This document shows positions 17,758 to 27,296 of a DNA stretch of 64,000 nucleotides, in pieces. The translations under genes and the position numbers were made by a program. The stretch comes from Jeotgalibacillus proteolyticus (GTDB taxonomy: Bacteria > Bacillota > Bacilli > Bacillales > Jeotgalibacillaceae). The number at the start of each line of letters is the position of its first letter. The first letter of the stretch is position 1. Below the pieces are notes generated by a model. That model had not been told where the DNA came from and ran no database searches. It was given only the letters and a program-made list of their open reading frames with translations. The stretch is taken from assembly GCF_002926065.1 (NCBI RefSeq), contig NZ_PREZ01000002.1, positions 124,001 through 188,000 on the forward strand. Reading direction: 5' to 3'.

Positions 17758-19074
17758 TTATCTATGAGCATAAAGAGGAAGATCGTGACGAATTAAATCC
17801 TCAAATGTCTCCCGTTTTACCACGATCTTCGCGCTTCCATCCTCTACGAATACAACTGCCGGACGGGTAATACGATTATAGTTGTTCGCCATGGCATAGC
17901 CATATGCTCCTGTACAAAAAACAGCTAATATATCCCCCGCTTCTGCTTTAGCAATTGGAAGATCCCAAATAAGCATATCTCCTGACTCACAGCATTTTCC
18001 TGCAATCGATACTGTTTCCTCTGCCTCTGCTTCCGGCCGGTTTGCGATTACCGCCTCATAGCGGGCATCGTATAATGCAGGTCTGATGTTATCGCTCATC
18101 CCTCCATCTACCGCCAGATATTTTCTAATATCCGGAACATCTTTTGAGGAACCGACTGAATACAATGTTGTACCTGCATCTCCTACTAATGAACGCCCCG
18201 GCTCAATCCATATTTCCGGCATTGCCAATGATTCTTCCGACATAAGCGCTTTAACTTCACTTATAATGTCTTTTACATAAGCGGATGGGGGAATCGGTGT
18301 ATCCTCTTTTGTGTAGCGGATGCCAAAACCTCCACCCAGATTCAGAACACGAGATGTGAATTTGTATTCTTTATTCCACAGGCTGAGCTTTTGGATCATT
18401 TTCTGAGCTGCTTTTTTAAAGCCAGTCGTTTCAAAAATTTGTGATCCAATATGGCAGTGAAGACCTAAAACCTCAAGCTCCTGATTATTCAATGCTGTTT
18501 TAAGGGCTTTTTCCGCCTGGCCATTTTGAAGATCAAAACCGAATTTGGAATCTTCCTGACCTGTTAAAATATAGTCATGGGTATGCGCTTCAATGCCTGG
18601 CGTTACGCGGAGCAGAATGCTTGTTTTAGCTCCCCGCTCCCGGCAGATACCGGTTAACAGATCAAGTTCATAGAAGTTATCTACTACAAAACAGCCAATT
18701 CCGTAATCGAGAGCCATTTCAATTTCTTCCCTGCTTTTGTTATTGCCGTGAAAGTGAATTTTTTCGGGATTAAAGCCGGCCTGGATGGCTGTATACAGTT
18801 CTCCTCCAGATACAACGTCCAGACTGAGACCTTCTTCTTCAATAATCTGAATCATGGCAATTGAAGAAAAGGCTTTGCTTGCATAAGCGACCTGTGAGGT
18901 AACTCCAAGCTCTTCAAATGTTTCTTTAAAGCCCCTGGCACGCTCTCTGATAAGGGCGACATCATAAACGTATAACGGTGTTCCATATTTTTTAGCCAGC
19001 TCAATTGTATCGACGCCGCCGATTGTTAAATGACCTGCTTCATTTGTACTCGATGTTCCATAATAATGCATCAT
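17758..19074 (-). CDS. lysA: Diaminopimelate decarboxylase LysA
   Basis: A 438-residue PLP-dependent fold-type III decarboxylase that makes L-lysine from meso-diaminopimelate. The PLP-binding Lys67 is in VAYASKAFS; the phosphate-binding LGGGFG and the substrate and dimer residues in HCHIGSQ and CCESGD are present. The start is one of two adjacent ATGs behind AAAGGAAC. It follows spoVAF as in B. subtilis. No lysine riboswitch is visible in the 79-base upstream gap. Confidence 0.97.
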   Translation of the reverse strand: MMHYYGTSSTNEAGHLTIGGVDTIELAKKYGTPLYVYDVALIRERARGFKETFEELGVTSQVAYASKAFSSIAMIQIIEEEGLSLDVVSGGELYTAIQAGFNPEKIHFHGNNKSREEIEMALDYGIGCFVVDNFYELDLLTGICRERGAKTSILLRVTPGIEAHTHDYILTGQEDSKFGFDLQNGQAEKALKTALNNQELEVLGLHCHIGSQIFETTGFKKAAQKMIQKLSLWNKEYKFTSRVLNLGGGFGIRYTKEDTPIPPSAYVKDIISEVKALMSEESLAMPEIWIEPGRSLVGDAGTTLYSVGSSKDVPDIRKYLAVDGGMSDNIRPALYDARYEAVIANRPEAEAEETVSIAGKCCESGDMLIWDLPIAKAEAGDILAVFCTGAYGYAMANNYNRITRPAVVFVEDGSAKIVVKRETFEDLIRHDLPLYAHR

Positions 19075-19153
19075 ACAGTTCCTTTCTTTTCAGGACAAAA
19101 TATCCGTTAATAATTATTAGAACTGTACCACAATCCTGCATTATAAATCAATC

Positions 19154-20617
19154 TCATTCTCCTGTCGGACGCTGCCTTACCCGGTCTTTTGTTTTGACGA
19201 TCATAGGCCGCAGCATGGCAGATGTCATCGGCAATCTCATGATAATTCTCAGCATCGCATTGGGTCTGAATGGTACTAGAGGCCACAAATACGGAGTGGA
19301 GAAGGATTTGACGTTCATGAGGTATAGGATGTAAATGGTTAATCCTAAAACGAGGCCGTCAACATGGAATAACCATACGAGCAATAATAATAGTACCCTG
19401 ACTATTTTATTTGCGACACTTAATTCATAGCTTGGTGTGGCAAAGGTGCCAATTGCAGCTACGGCCACGTATAAAATAACCTCCGGCACAAACAAGCCCA
19501 CATCTATGGCAATCTGCCCGATCAGGACAGCTGCGATCAACCCCATGGCTGTGGCTAGAGGAGTTGGCGTATGAATGGCTGCCATTCTTAAAAATTCTAT
19601 CCCAATATCTGCAATCAGCAGTTGGAGAATTAATGGAACATTAGTATCATCCTTCATTCCTAAAAAACCAAGAGCCTCCGGTCGGAGTTCAGGGTCTAAA
19701 GCCATTAGATACCACAGAGGCAAAAGCACAATGGAGGCTATTATTCCCGCAAGCCTGATCCACCGGATAAAGGTCCCTACAGCCGGTGACTGGCGGAATT
19801 CTTCTGCATGCTGTACATGATGAAAATACGTTGTGGGTGTGATCATCACACTCGGCGATGTATCAACATATATACAAACATGACCTTCAAGCAGGTGAGT
19901 AGCTGCAACGTCTGCCCGCTCTGTGAATCTTACTAGCGGATAAGGATTAAAACCCTGTTTCACTATGTATTCTTCAAGAGATTTATCTGTCATAGTCAAC
20001 CCATCAACGTTAATGGCATCGAGTTCTTTTTTTATCGTATCAATCAGATCCTGGTTAGCAAGCCCTTTTATGTACCCCACTGCCACATCTGCTTTTGACC
20101 TTTGCCCTACTTCCATCATATCGAAGCGTATCCGCTCGTCTCTGATTCGTCTTCTGGTAAGAGCAGTGTTCACAATAATATTTTCAACAAAGCCGTCTCT
20201 TGAGCCTCTGACAATTTTTTCTGTGTCCGGCTCCTCCGGCTGACGGCCGGGATAGCTTCTGACATCTACCACATAGGCATGTCTGTCTCCTGAAACTTTA
20301 ATGGCGATAAGACCTGCAAACACCTGCCTAATCACATCTTCAACCGTTTCCACGGTTTCAACGGACTGGTTAATCAACCGATTGTGCAGAATGTCAGAAA
20401 GCTTTGAACGCTCATTTTTTGGAAGCTCAATGCTCACAAGCTCCGCCAGTATTTCCATTACGAATTCAGTATCACAAAGCCCGTTTACAGCATAAATATG
20501 GACTGGTGTTCCGGCAATAATAAATTTCCTTACCATAAAATCAAAGCTCTCGCCTAAGCCTGCCCGTGCTGTTAAAATTTCATCCAACTGTTCTGCTTTT
20601 AAAGGTAGTGACTGCAT
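19154..20617 (-). CDS. spoVAF: Stage V sporulation protein AF (GerA-like germination protein)
   Basis: A 487-residue member of the GerA/SpoVAF family. The N-terminal soluble domain (about 1-270) contains RRIRDERIRFDMMEVGQRSKADV; the C-terminal half has about five membrane helices. It lies in the spore inner membrane and contributes to germination. Its ATG follows the spoVAB stop by two bases with AGAGGAG as ribosome site. In B. subtilis spoVAC, AD and AE genes lie between AB and AF; here they are missing. Confidence 0.92.
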   Translation of the reverse strand: MQSLPLKAEQLDEILTARAGLGESFDFMVRKFIIAGTPVHIYAVNGLCDTEFVMEILAELVSIELPKNERSKLSDILHNRLINQSVETVETVEDVIRQVFAGLIAIKVSGDRHAYVVDVRSYPGRQPEEPDTEKIVRGSRDGFVENIIVNTALTRRRIRDERIRFDMMEVGQRSKADVAVGYIKGLANQDLIDTIKKELDAINVDGLTMTDKSLEEYIVKQGFNPYPLVRFTERADVAATHLLEGHVCIYVDTSPSVMITPTTYFHHVQHAEEFRQSPAVGTFIRWIRLAGIIASIVLLPLWYLMALDPELRPEALGFLGMKDDTNVPLILQLLIADIGIEFLRMAAIHTPTPLATAMGLIAAVLIGQIAIDVGLFVPEVILYVAVAAIGTFATPSYELSVANKIVRVLLLLLVWLFHVDGLVLGLTIYILYLMNVKSFSTPYLWPLVPFRPNAMLRIIMRLPMTSAMLRPMIVKTKDRVRQRPTGE

Positions 20618-20619
20618 AG

Positions 20620-21051
20620 CTAATCTCCTCTGTGAAATGGAATAAAAATGATCCAGTAAAATAATGAACCCATTACTTTGCCAATCACAATAGCAAACAT
20701 GATTGACTGCAGCTTATCAGCTATCTTCAGCCTTCTGGTGACTAGCGGTATTACATCAAGCACCTCAGTCAGCGCAGCAGCAAGCATTCCGATAAAAGCC
20801 CCGGCTAAAAGCCCTGCTGCCGGAACTAAAAAGAAGCCGGATGAGGTTTTAACATCAAAAAGGCTGCCTGCTACACCTGTCATCGCACCTAAAATAACTG
20901 CCCACTCCAGCGGGCGCAGACGATTTTTATTTTGGACGATCTGGATCAGACGGGGAATGATGCCCAGTACACTTAGGAATGCTACAAAGCCTCCTCCCAC
21001 CGCTAATCCGGAAGCCAAACCAACGAATACAACCATCGGGCTACTGATCAT
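20620..21051 (-). CDS. spoVAB: Stage V sporulation protein AB
   Basis: A 143-residue membrane protein with four or five hydrophobic segments, matching SpoVAB in length and position. It belongs to the spoVA set linked to dipicolinic acid handling in spores, though AB is less central than AC, AD and AE. The start overlaps the spoVAA end by 11 bases. Confidence 0.9.
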   Translation of the reverse strand: MISSPMVVFVGLASGLAVGGGFVAFLSVLGIIPRLIQIVQNKNRLRPLEWAVILGAMTGVAGSLFDVKTSSGFFLVPAAGLLAGAFIGMLAAALTEVLDVIPLVTRRLKIADKLQSIMFAIVIGKVMGSLFYWIIFIPFHRGD

Positions 21052-21658
21052 TTTGAGCCAATTTCTTTCTTTCCTGATCTACAATATAATCCTCAAGTGA
21101 CTGCTCGTAGTTAAACACTTCCACATCCAACGGGCTTGGTTCTTCATTAAATTTTTTTTGAAACAGCCTGTTAAAAAATAGAATCATCCCCAGTCCCAGT
21201 CCAATTGAATAGGGAATCTGGAACCATAAAGGATGCTCAAGCTTTTTTCCTGTCATCATCTGTACCATAGATATCTGGGTTTCTCTCATGCTGACGTCCT
21301 CGTGAAAATACATGATAGTCAGAGCAGCTCCTACAAAAAGCAGGCTCCAGACAAAAAGAAAAAGTGGAAGAGAGCCCTTTTTTTCTTCTTCCCGCAATTC
21401 GACAAGCGTAGCGGATGCACCTAAAAAGTCGATTTCTGCAGCCGGCAGCACCTTTTTTACCTGATCAATCATATCCACCTGGTCAATGAGCAGATAGGTT
21501 TCAGACGAATTTTTTTTAGTGGCGAGCATTGGTGTTTTCTTTAACTTATCCACATTGAGCCCAGGGGCCGAAATATCTGCTGCGTCTTTTACCATGATTA
21601 CGTGGCCCTTTAAAACATTAATTTTCCTTTTTAGCCTTATATAAACTGTCTGGGACAT
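21041..21658 (-). CDS. spoVAA: Stage V sporulation protein AA
   Basis: A 205-residue protein beginning MSQTVYIRLKRKINV. A soluble N-terminal domain (about 1-105) is followed by two membrane helices (about 113-133 and 158-178) and a charged C-terminal tail. It matches SpoVAA in size and place, directly downstream of sigF with a 24-base gap. A sigma-G promoter would therefore have to lie mostly within the sigF 3' end; no convincing one was seen. Confidence 0.88.
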   Translation of the reverse strand: MSQTVYIRLKRKINVLKGHVIMVKDAADISAPGLNVDKLKKTPMLATKKNSSETYLLIDQVDMIDQVKKVLPAAEIDFLGASATLVELREEEKKGSLPLFLFVWSLLFVGAALTIMYFHEDVSMRETQISMVQMMTGKKLEHPLWFQIPYSIGLGLGMILFFNRLFQKKFNEEPSPLDVEVFNYEQSLEDYIVDQERKKLAQNDQ

Positions 21659-21682
21659 GCTCTCTCCCTCCTTTCTTTTTGT

Positions 21683-22432
21683 CTAGGCTTCTTTCACATC
21701 ATCCATCCATTCACGAATCGATTGAAGAACTCTTTTTTCTATACGTGATACCTGCACCTGGGAAATCCCAAGCTTTTCTGCCACCTCTGATTGGGTGAAG
21801 TCCTTGTAATACCTTAGAAAGATGATTACCCGGTCCCTTTTTTCCAAGGTCAGCAGCGCTTCCTTTAAAGCAAGCTGGTGAAACCACTGCTCCTCATCCT
21901 TTGACGCCATTTGGTCAAGCAGAGTGATTGGGTCTCCTTCATTTTCATACACCGTTTCATGAATAGAAGCCGGTGCACGCGATGCATCCTGCGACAAAAC
22001 AATATCATCAACAGTTACATCGAGCTCCTCAGCAATTTCTGTGAGTGTCGGCAGCCTGCCATATTGACTGCTTAGCTGTTCTTTGGCCCTCCTGACCTTA
22101 ATCGCAAGCTCCTTAACTGAGCGGCTTACTTTTACGGTTCCATCGTCTCTTAGGAAACGCTGGATCTCTCCGATAATCATAGGTACTGCATAGGTGGAGA
22201 ATTTGACACTGTAGCTGAGGTCAAATTTATCCACTGCTTTAAGCAGCCCAATCGCTCCGATTTGAAATAAATCATCAGGGTCATGACCCCTGTTTAAAAA
22301 ACGCTGAACAACTGACCATACAAGTCTCACATTTGTTTCTACCATTTTGCTTCTGGCTTCCTGATCGCCCGCTTGACTTAACCGTATCCATTCCCGAACG
22401 GTTTCATGGTTAGTGGTCGTTTTCGCACTCAT
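21683..22432 (-). CDS. sigF: Forespore sigma factor SigF
   Basis: A 249-residue sigma-70 family factor. Region 2 carries NVRLVWSVVQRFLNRGHDPDDLFQIGAIGLLKAVDKF; region 4 carries DRVIIFLRYYKDFTQSEVAEKLGISQVQVSR. It is the first compartment-specific sigma factor of sporulation, active in the forespore and inhibited by SpoIIAB. The third gene of the spoIIA operon, 7 bases after spoIIAB. Confidence 0.97.
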   Translation of the reverse strand: MSAKTTTNHETVREWIRLSQAGDQEARSKMVETNVRLVWSVVQRFLNRGHDPDDLFQIGAIGLLKAVDKFDLSYSVKFSTYAVPMIIGEIQRFLRDDGTVKVSRSVKELAIKVRRAKEQLSSQYGRLPTLTEIAEELDVTVDDIVLSQDASRAPASIHETVYENEGDPITLLDQMASKDEEQWFHQLALKEALLTLEKRDRVIIFLRYYKDFTQSEVAEKLGISQVQVSRIEKRVLQSIREWMDDVKEA

Positions 22433-22439
22433 AGGACAC

Positions 22440-22880
22440 CTAATGGCATTCAGCCTGGACAGAGGCCAGGTGTTTGCTCATACGTATAGTTGTGCCTTTT
22501 GATTGGCTGGAGATGACTTCCACTGCATCCATAAAGTGCTCCATAATCGTAAAGCCCATCCCCGAGCGTTCCATTTCAGGCTTTGTTGTAAAAAGGGGCT
22601 GCATTGCTTCCTCCACATCCGCAATTCCAAGTCCCTCATCTCTAATCTCGATGGATAAAACATTGTTTTGCATGGTCAATGTCATATGGACCCACTGATC
22701 ATCCCGTCCGTCGTATCCATGAATGATCGCATTGGTGACCGCTTCAGATACAACCGTTTTAATATCGGTCAATTCACCTATGGTTGGATCATACGGAGTA
22801 ATAAAAGAAGCGACAACAAGCCTTGCAAAAGCTTCATTTTCACTTATTGAACGGAATTTAAAAATAGCCTCGTTATTCAT
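22440..22880 (-). CDS. spoIIAB: Anti-sigma-F factor and kinase SpoIIAB
   Basis: A 146-residue GHKL-fold serine kinase. The ATP site is marked by [15 protein letters not shown] and SGMGFTIME. It binds and silences sigma-F and phosphorylates SpoIIAA. Its ATG overlaps the spoIIAA stop by one base. Confidence 0.97.
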   Translation of the reverse strand: MNNEAIFKFRSISENEAFARLVVASFITPYDPTIGELTDIKTVVSEAVTNAIIHGYDGRDDQWVHMTLTMQNNVLSIEIRDEGLGIADVEEAMQPLFTTKPEMERSGMGFTIMEHFMDAVEVISSQSKGTTIRMSKHLASVQAECH

Positions 22881-23230
22881 TATGCCACCCCCAATCTCAT
22901 CAGCGCATGGTCCTCGGAGGTTTCAATGATCATAATGCGGAACAGGCCGGACATCTCAAATAAACGTTTTACAGGCTCAGATATGGCACAAACAATCATG
23001 CTGCCATTTTTTTTCTGTAAATGCTTGTACCTTCCAAGCATCAGCCCAAGACCTGAGCTATCCATAAATTCAAGCTCAGAAAGGTTAAGTACCAGGTGAT
23101 GAATATCATGCTCGTCCATTAAATTGAGGAGCTCTTCCCTGATTTTTTCTGTTGCATGATGATCAAGCTCGCCCTGCATTCTTAGAAGCAGCACATCTTT
23201 TTTTATTTCAGCCTGGACTGTAAAAGCCAT
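22880..23230 (-). CDS. spoIIAA: Anti-anti-sigma factor SpoIIAA
   Basis: A 116-residue STAS-domain protein. The phospho-acceptor Ser58 lies in [11 protein letters not shown]. When unphosphorylated it displaces sigma-F from SpoIIAB and so starts the forespore programme. It is the first gene of spoIIA and follows AGGGAGGGG. A sigma-H promoter is visible directly upstream. Confidence 0.97.
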   Translation of the reverse strand: MAFTVQAEIKKDVLLLRMQGELDHHATEKIREELLNLMDEHDIHHLVLNLSELEFMDSSGLGLMLGRYKHLQKKNGSMIVCAISEPVKRLFEMSGLFRIMIIETSEDHALMRLGVA

Positions 23231-23264
23231 TTAAACCCCTCCCTTTTTTACGTACAGAGGGATT

Positions 23265-23292
23265 ATTCCTTGCTTCTTTTCTTAATTCCTGC
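23265..23292 (-). promoter_or_regulatory. Sigma-H promoter of the spoIIA operon
   Basis: Minus strand GCAGGAATT (ending at 23284), 12 bases, AAGGAAT (23265-23271). This fits the sigma-H consensus RnAGGAwWW-N11-12-RnnGAAT at every defined position. It lies about 35 bases upstream of the spoIIAA ATG. No clear Spo0A box (TGTCGAA) was found around it. Confidence 0.75.
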
Positions 23293-23331
23293 ATGGTGAC
23301 AATAATAGAAAAAACTAGTGTTTATTCGTGT

Positions 23332-24489
23332 TTACCTGATCATTTCTTCCATTGAGCGGACTAATAATTCTCCAAAAGATGCCTTAACGCTGTCACTTTC
23401 CGCTACTACAGGGACCGACGACATTTCTTTTCCATCAACAATTAGCGACATCGTTCCAATTTCATCCCCTTTTTTAACGGGGGCTGCTAATTCTTTGCTT
23501 ACGCGAAGCGATTTCTTAACCTCCTGCTCTTTTCCGTTAACCGGAGACAGCCATTTTAGCGGCGCGCTTAATACACCCTTCATCAAATACGGTGAACCTT
23601 TTTCAACACGCGCTTCTGTTACTGTTTCCCCTTCTTTAGCCATGGTCTTACTCTTATAATGAGCGAACCCATAATCGAGCATCGAACTGACGATCTCATT
23701 TCTTGCTTTTGAGGTAGGAGCACCGAATACAACAGCAATAAAACGCATATCGTTCTTTTGGGCTGTAGCAGTTAAACAGTACATGGCTTCTTTTGTAAAG
23801 CCGGTTTTTAGACCGTCCGCTCCTTTATAAAACCGGACAAGCTTATTCGTATTAACCAGCCAGAAAGGGTCCTCACTGTCTTTACGCAGGTAATCCTCAT
23901 AAGTCCCGGTAAACTCAATGATCTCCTCGTGCTTTAATAATTCTCTTGCAAGCAGAGCCATATCATAGGCTGAACTCACATGACCTTCAGCCGGCAGACC
24001 GGTTGTGTTTTTAAAGACAGTATTTTTGAGGCCTAATTCATTTACTTTCGCGTTCATTTGCTTAACAAAATCCTCTTCTGAGCCTGCTAAATGCTCTGCC
24101 ATAGCAACTGCCGCATCATTGGCAGAGGCGATTGCAATTCCTTTTACCATATCCCGGACAGTCATTTCTTCGCCGGCTTTTAAGAAAATCTGAGAGCCCC
24201 CCATAGAGGCAGCTTTTTCACTCGCTCTTATCTTGTCCTCCCAGGTGATCTTTTTCGAGTCAATCGCTTCCATAATTAAAAGCATGGTTGCAATCTTTGT
24301 CATAGACGCCGGGGAGAGCGACTCCCTGCTGTTTTTGTCGGTTACTATCATTCCGGAATGCTGATCAATTAGAATAGCTGATTTTACATCATCGAGCGAC
24401 ACAGCTGACTGTTCATTTGCAGACATTGTATGTGGAAATAGGGAAAACACCAGCAGGAAACAAATAATTGATTGAACCCAGTTCTTCAT
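23332..24489 (-). CDS. dacF: Sporulation D-alanyl-D-alanine carboxypeptidase DacF
   Basis: A 385-residue serine carboxypeptidase with a signal peptide (about 1-24), SxxK at Ser62-Lys65 (SMTK), SAND near residue 122 and KTG in GLKTGFT near 222. DacF acts on spore peptidoglycan from the forespore side. The start is ATG 24489 behind AAAGGTG; the open frame continues upstream but without a ribosome site. It lies upstream of spoIIAA on the same strand, as in B. subtilis, where late read-through into spoIIA occurs. Confidence 0.93.
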   Translation of the reverse strand: MKNWVQSIICFLLVFSLFPHTMSANEQSAVSLDDVKSAILIDQHSGMIVTDKNSRESLSPASMTKIATMLLIMEAIDSKKITWEDKIRASEKAASMGGSQIFLKAGEEMTVRDMVKGIAIASANDAAVAMAEHLAGSEEDFVKQMNAKVNELGLKNTVFKNTTGLPAEGHVSSAYDMALLARELLKHEEIIEFTGTYEDYLRKDSEDPFWLVNTNKLVRFYKGADGLKTGFTKEAMYCLTATAQKNDMRFIAVVFGAPTSKARNEIVSSMLDYGFAHYKSKTMAKEGETVTEARVEKGSPYLMKGVLSAPLKWLSPVNGKEQEVKKSLRVSKELAAPVKKGDEIGTMSLIVDGKEMSSVPVVAESDSVKASFGELLVRSMEEMIR

Positions 24490-24520
24490 TGAAATCGCAC
24501 CTTTCAAGCTCTTTTTGCTT

Positions 24521-24548
24521 ATTTTTTCCTTGCAAGGTGATTTTATAC
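24521..24548 (-). promoter_or_regulatory. Possible sigma-F promoter of dacF
   Basis: Minus strand GTATA (24544-24548), 14 bases, GGAAAAAAT (24521-24529). The elements fit GYWTA and GGnnAnAnT, although the usual spacing is nearer 15. dacF is a sigma-F gene in B. subtilis. Confidence 0.45.
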
Positions 24549-24613
24549 GTAAGGTTGTTAATTTATTCTTTATCTGGAGGATTAATATCGGTAAAATCAC
24601 TTTCCAGGAACAC

Positions 24614-24643
24614 AAAAAACACCTTTCCAAAATCGGAAAGGTG
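24614..24643 (-). terminator. Terminator after pdp
   Basis: Stem CACCTTTCC / GGAAAGGTG with a six-base loop, followed on the minus strand by TTTTTTG. Confidence 0.9.
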
Positions 24644-24662
24644 CCAAAGATTCGTTCATCTA

Positions 24663-25973
24663 TTATTCGCCTGTAATATGACCTGCAATAAGTGCAGGAG
24701 CTTTAACAGCTTCACTTGAAATTAAAATGCTTTCAAGAAGCTTTTCCTTTACTTTTTCAATCTGTGCTAAATCATTGGCGTAAATCGTTACAAGCGAATC
24801 CCCTGCAGCTACTTTATCTCCAACCTTTTTATTGAGCATTAAACCGACTGCTAAATCTATTTCAGAATCCTTAGTAGCCCGGCCTGCACCAAGCCACATC
24901 GCTGCAGTTCCTACATTATCTGCAACAATAGTGGAAACAGTTCCTGACTGAGAGGCCGGGAGCTCAATTTTATGTGCAGCCTGGGGAAGTCCTGATGGGT
25001 TATCGACAACTGATGCATCTCCGCCCTGCCCGGCTAAAAAGTCCTTAAACCTTTCAAGTGCGCTTCCGCTGCTAATCGCTTCTTCAAGCTTTTTACGGGC
25101 TTCTTCCAAGGAAGATGCTTTTTGCGCCAAATAAACCATGTAGCTTCCTAAAGTTAAGCATAGCTCTGTTAAATCTTTCGGACCTTCTCCTTTTAAGGTA
25201 TCGATCGCTTCCTGCACCTCAAGAGCATTACCGATTGCCCGTCCAAGAGGCTGACTCATATCTGAAATAACAGCCATTGTCTGACGGCCTACGTTATTTC
25301 CGATTCTAACCATTGCATGAGCTAATTCACGCGCCTGATCTTCATCCTTCATAAACGCACCTGCGCCTGTTTTTACATCTAGTACAATGGCATCTGCACC
25401 TGCTGCAATTTTTTTGCTCATGATCGATGAAGCGATAAGAGGAATACTGTTGACGGTTGCCGTGACATCCCGAAGTGCATACAGTTTTTTATCTGCAGGT
25501 GTAAGATTTCCGCTTTGCCCCATTACTGCCACTTTAATTTCATTCACCAGTTTAGTAAACTCTTCACTGGATAATTCAACGTTAAAGCCCGGAACCGCTT
25601 CCAGCTTATCGATCGTACCGCCAGTATGCCCAAGACCTCTTCCGCTCATCTTTGCTACCGGCACATCAACAGCTGCCACCAGCGGTCCAAGGATGAGCGT
25701 TGTCGTATCACCGACTCCTCCTGTGGAGTGCTTATCCACTTTTATTCCTTCAATTCCGGACAGATCAATCTGGTCGCCTGACTCAACCATGGCTAGCGTA
25801 AGATCCGCCCGTTCCTGCTCTGTCATTCCCTGAAAATAAACCGCCATTAAAAGAGCGCTCACCTGATAATCAGGAATGTCGCCAGAGGTATACCCTTGTA
25901 TGACGAAATTTATTTCATCTGACGTAAGAGCTTTTCCGTCACGCTTTTTTTCAATAATATCAACCATTCTCAT
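24663..25973 (-). CDS. pdp: Pyrimidine-nucleoside phosphorylase Pdp
   Basis: A 436-residue family II nucleoside phosphorylase that splits uridine, thymidine and deoxyuridine to base and (deoxy)ribose-1-phosphate. The family motifs [25 protein letters not shown] and the phosphate loop near [10 protein letters not shown] are intact. Downstream of deoB across 26 bases, so the two form a nucleoside salvage operon in which DeoB converts the pentose-1-phosphate to the 5-phosphate. Confidence 0.96.
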   Translation of the reverse strand: MRMVDIIEKKRDGKALTSDEINFVIQGYTSGDIPDYQVSALLMAVYFQGMTEQERADLTLAMVESGDQIDLSGIEGIKVDKHSTGGVGDTTTLILGPLVAAVDVPVAKMSGRGLGHTGGTIDKLEAVPGFNVELSSEEFTKLVNEIKVAVMGQSGNLTPADKKLYALRDVTATVNSIPLIASSIMSKKIAAGADAIVLDVKTGAGAFMKDEDQARELAHAMVRIGNNVGRQTMAVISDMSQPLGRAIGNALEVQEAIDTLKGEGPKDLTELCLTLGSYMVYLAQKASSLEEARKKLEEAISSGSALERFKDFLAGQGGDASVVDNPSGLPQAAHKIELPASQSGTVSTIVADNVGTAAMWLGAGRATKDSEIDLAVGLMLNKKVGDKVAAGDSLVTIYANDLAQIEKVKEKLLESILISSEAVKAPALIAGHITGE

Positions 25974-25999
25974 TTTCTATTCCTCTTTTCCCAGGTTAA

Positions 26000-27184
26000 T
26001 TAAGTAAGACTGTTCAAAAAGCTTGTTCCAAATGCAGGCTGCTTAACCTTGAAGTTGTCAGCGATTGTCGCTCCGACATCTGCAAATGTTTCACGAATAT
26101 CCAGCTTTTCCCCGCCATTAAAACGCTTGGAGTAGACGAGCAATGGAACAAATTCACGGGTGTGATCGGTCCCTTCATGAACAGGGTCGTTACCATGATC
26201 AGCTGTGATAATAAGCAGGTCGTCATCGGTCATTTTCTCAAAGACCTCCGGCAGACGCGCATCAAATTCCTCAAGGGCCTTTCCATACCCTTCCGGATCG
26301 CGGCGATGACCGAATAACGCATCAAAATCAACAAGATTCAAAAAGCTCAACCCGGTAAACTCACGGTCAAAAGTTTGAATAAGCTTGTCCATTCCATCCA
26401 TATTGTCATTTGTGCGCAAAGAATCGGTTACTCCTTCTCCATTAAAGATGTCAGCAATTTTCCCTATTGCAATGACATCCAGACCGCTGTCTTTTAGTTC
26501 ATTCATGACAGTGCGGTCAAATGGCTTAAGCGCGTAGTCATGACGGTTGGATGTACGTTTGAAAGCTCCCGATTCTCCGATGAAAGGACGGGCAATAATA
26601 CGTCCTACCAAATATTTTTCATCCAAAGTGATTTCGCGTGCGATCTCACAAATGCGATATAATTCCTCAAGCGGAATAACTTCTTCATGAGCTGCGATTT
26701 GAAGAACAGGATCTGCTGATGTATACACAATGATTGCTCCTGTTTTCATATGCTCTTCCCCAAGCTCCTCCAAAATAGCAGTTCCACTTGCAGGTTTATT
26801 GCCAATTACTTTTCGTCCGGTTTTTTCTTCTAGAAGTGCTATCAGCTCCTCTGAAAATCCTTCCGGAAAAACTCTGAAGGGTTTATCAATATTCAGCCCC
26901 ATCAGCTCCCAGTGCCCGGTCATTGTGTCTTTTCCGACAGAGGCCTCTGCCATTTTCGTCCAATATGCCAAAGGCTTTTCTGCTTTGTCAATTCCCTGTA
27001 CCAGTTCAATATTCGACAGCCCAAGCTTCGCCATATTGGGCATTTTCAGACCCTTCATATGCTCAGCGATATGGCCTAGCGTATTTGAGCCAAGATCATT
27101 AAATTTTTCTGCATCCGGCGCTTCGCCAATTCCTACTGAATCCATTACTACTAAATGTACACGTTTATATTTATAATTTGTCAT
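26000..27184 (-). CDS. deoB: Phosphopentomutase DeoB
   Basis: A 394-residue alkaline-phosphatase superfamily enzyme. Metal-binding and catalytic motifs are [14 protein letters not shown] near the N-terminus, the phospho-Thr in KDTMTGHWE near residue 90, and TADHGNDP and GTDHTRE near the C-terminus. It interconverts (deoxy)ribose-1- and 5-phosphate. In B. subtilis (drm) it is followed by a purine nucleoside phosphorylase gene; here pdp follows directly. Confidence 0.97.
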   Translation of the reverse strand: MTNYKYKRVHLVVMDSVGIGEAPDAEKFNDLGSNTLGHIAEHMKGLKMPNMAKLGLSNIELVQGIDKAEKPLAYWTKMAEASVGKDTMTGHWELMGLNIDKPFRVFPEGFSEELIALLEEKTGRKVIGNKPASGTAILEELGEEHMKTGAIIVYTSADPVLQIAAHEEVIPLEELYRICEIAREITLDEKYLVGRIIARPFIGESGAFKRTSNRHDYALKPFDRTVMNELKDSGLDVIAIGKIADIFNGEGVTDSLRTNDNMDGMDKLIQTFDREFTGLSFLNLVDFDALFGHRRDPEGYGKALEEFDARLPEVFEKMTDDDLLIITADHGNDPVHEGTDHTREFVPLLVYSKRFNGGEKLDIRETFADVGATIADNFKVKQPAFGTSFLNSLT

Positions 27185-27277
27185 TTTATGTCCTCCTTGA
27201 ACGTTCCGCTTCTATTTTACCTATGGATATAAGAGTTTGACAAGATGATCGTCTGAAGTCTGACAACTTAAATTAAA

Positions 27278-27296
27278 CCGAGAATTAGGCTCTCGG
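27278..27296 (-). terminator. Weak terminator at the xerD 3' end
   Basis: Stem CCGAGA / TCTCGG with the xerD stop codon in the loop, followed on the minus strand by TTTAATTT. Short and partly coding, so a weak call. Confidence 0.4.

Noticed and set aside
19075-19153. Possible lysine riboswitch upstream of lysA
   Set aside because: The gap is only 79 bases, too short for the L-box fold, and no such motifs are seen.
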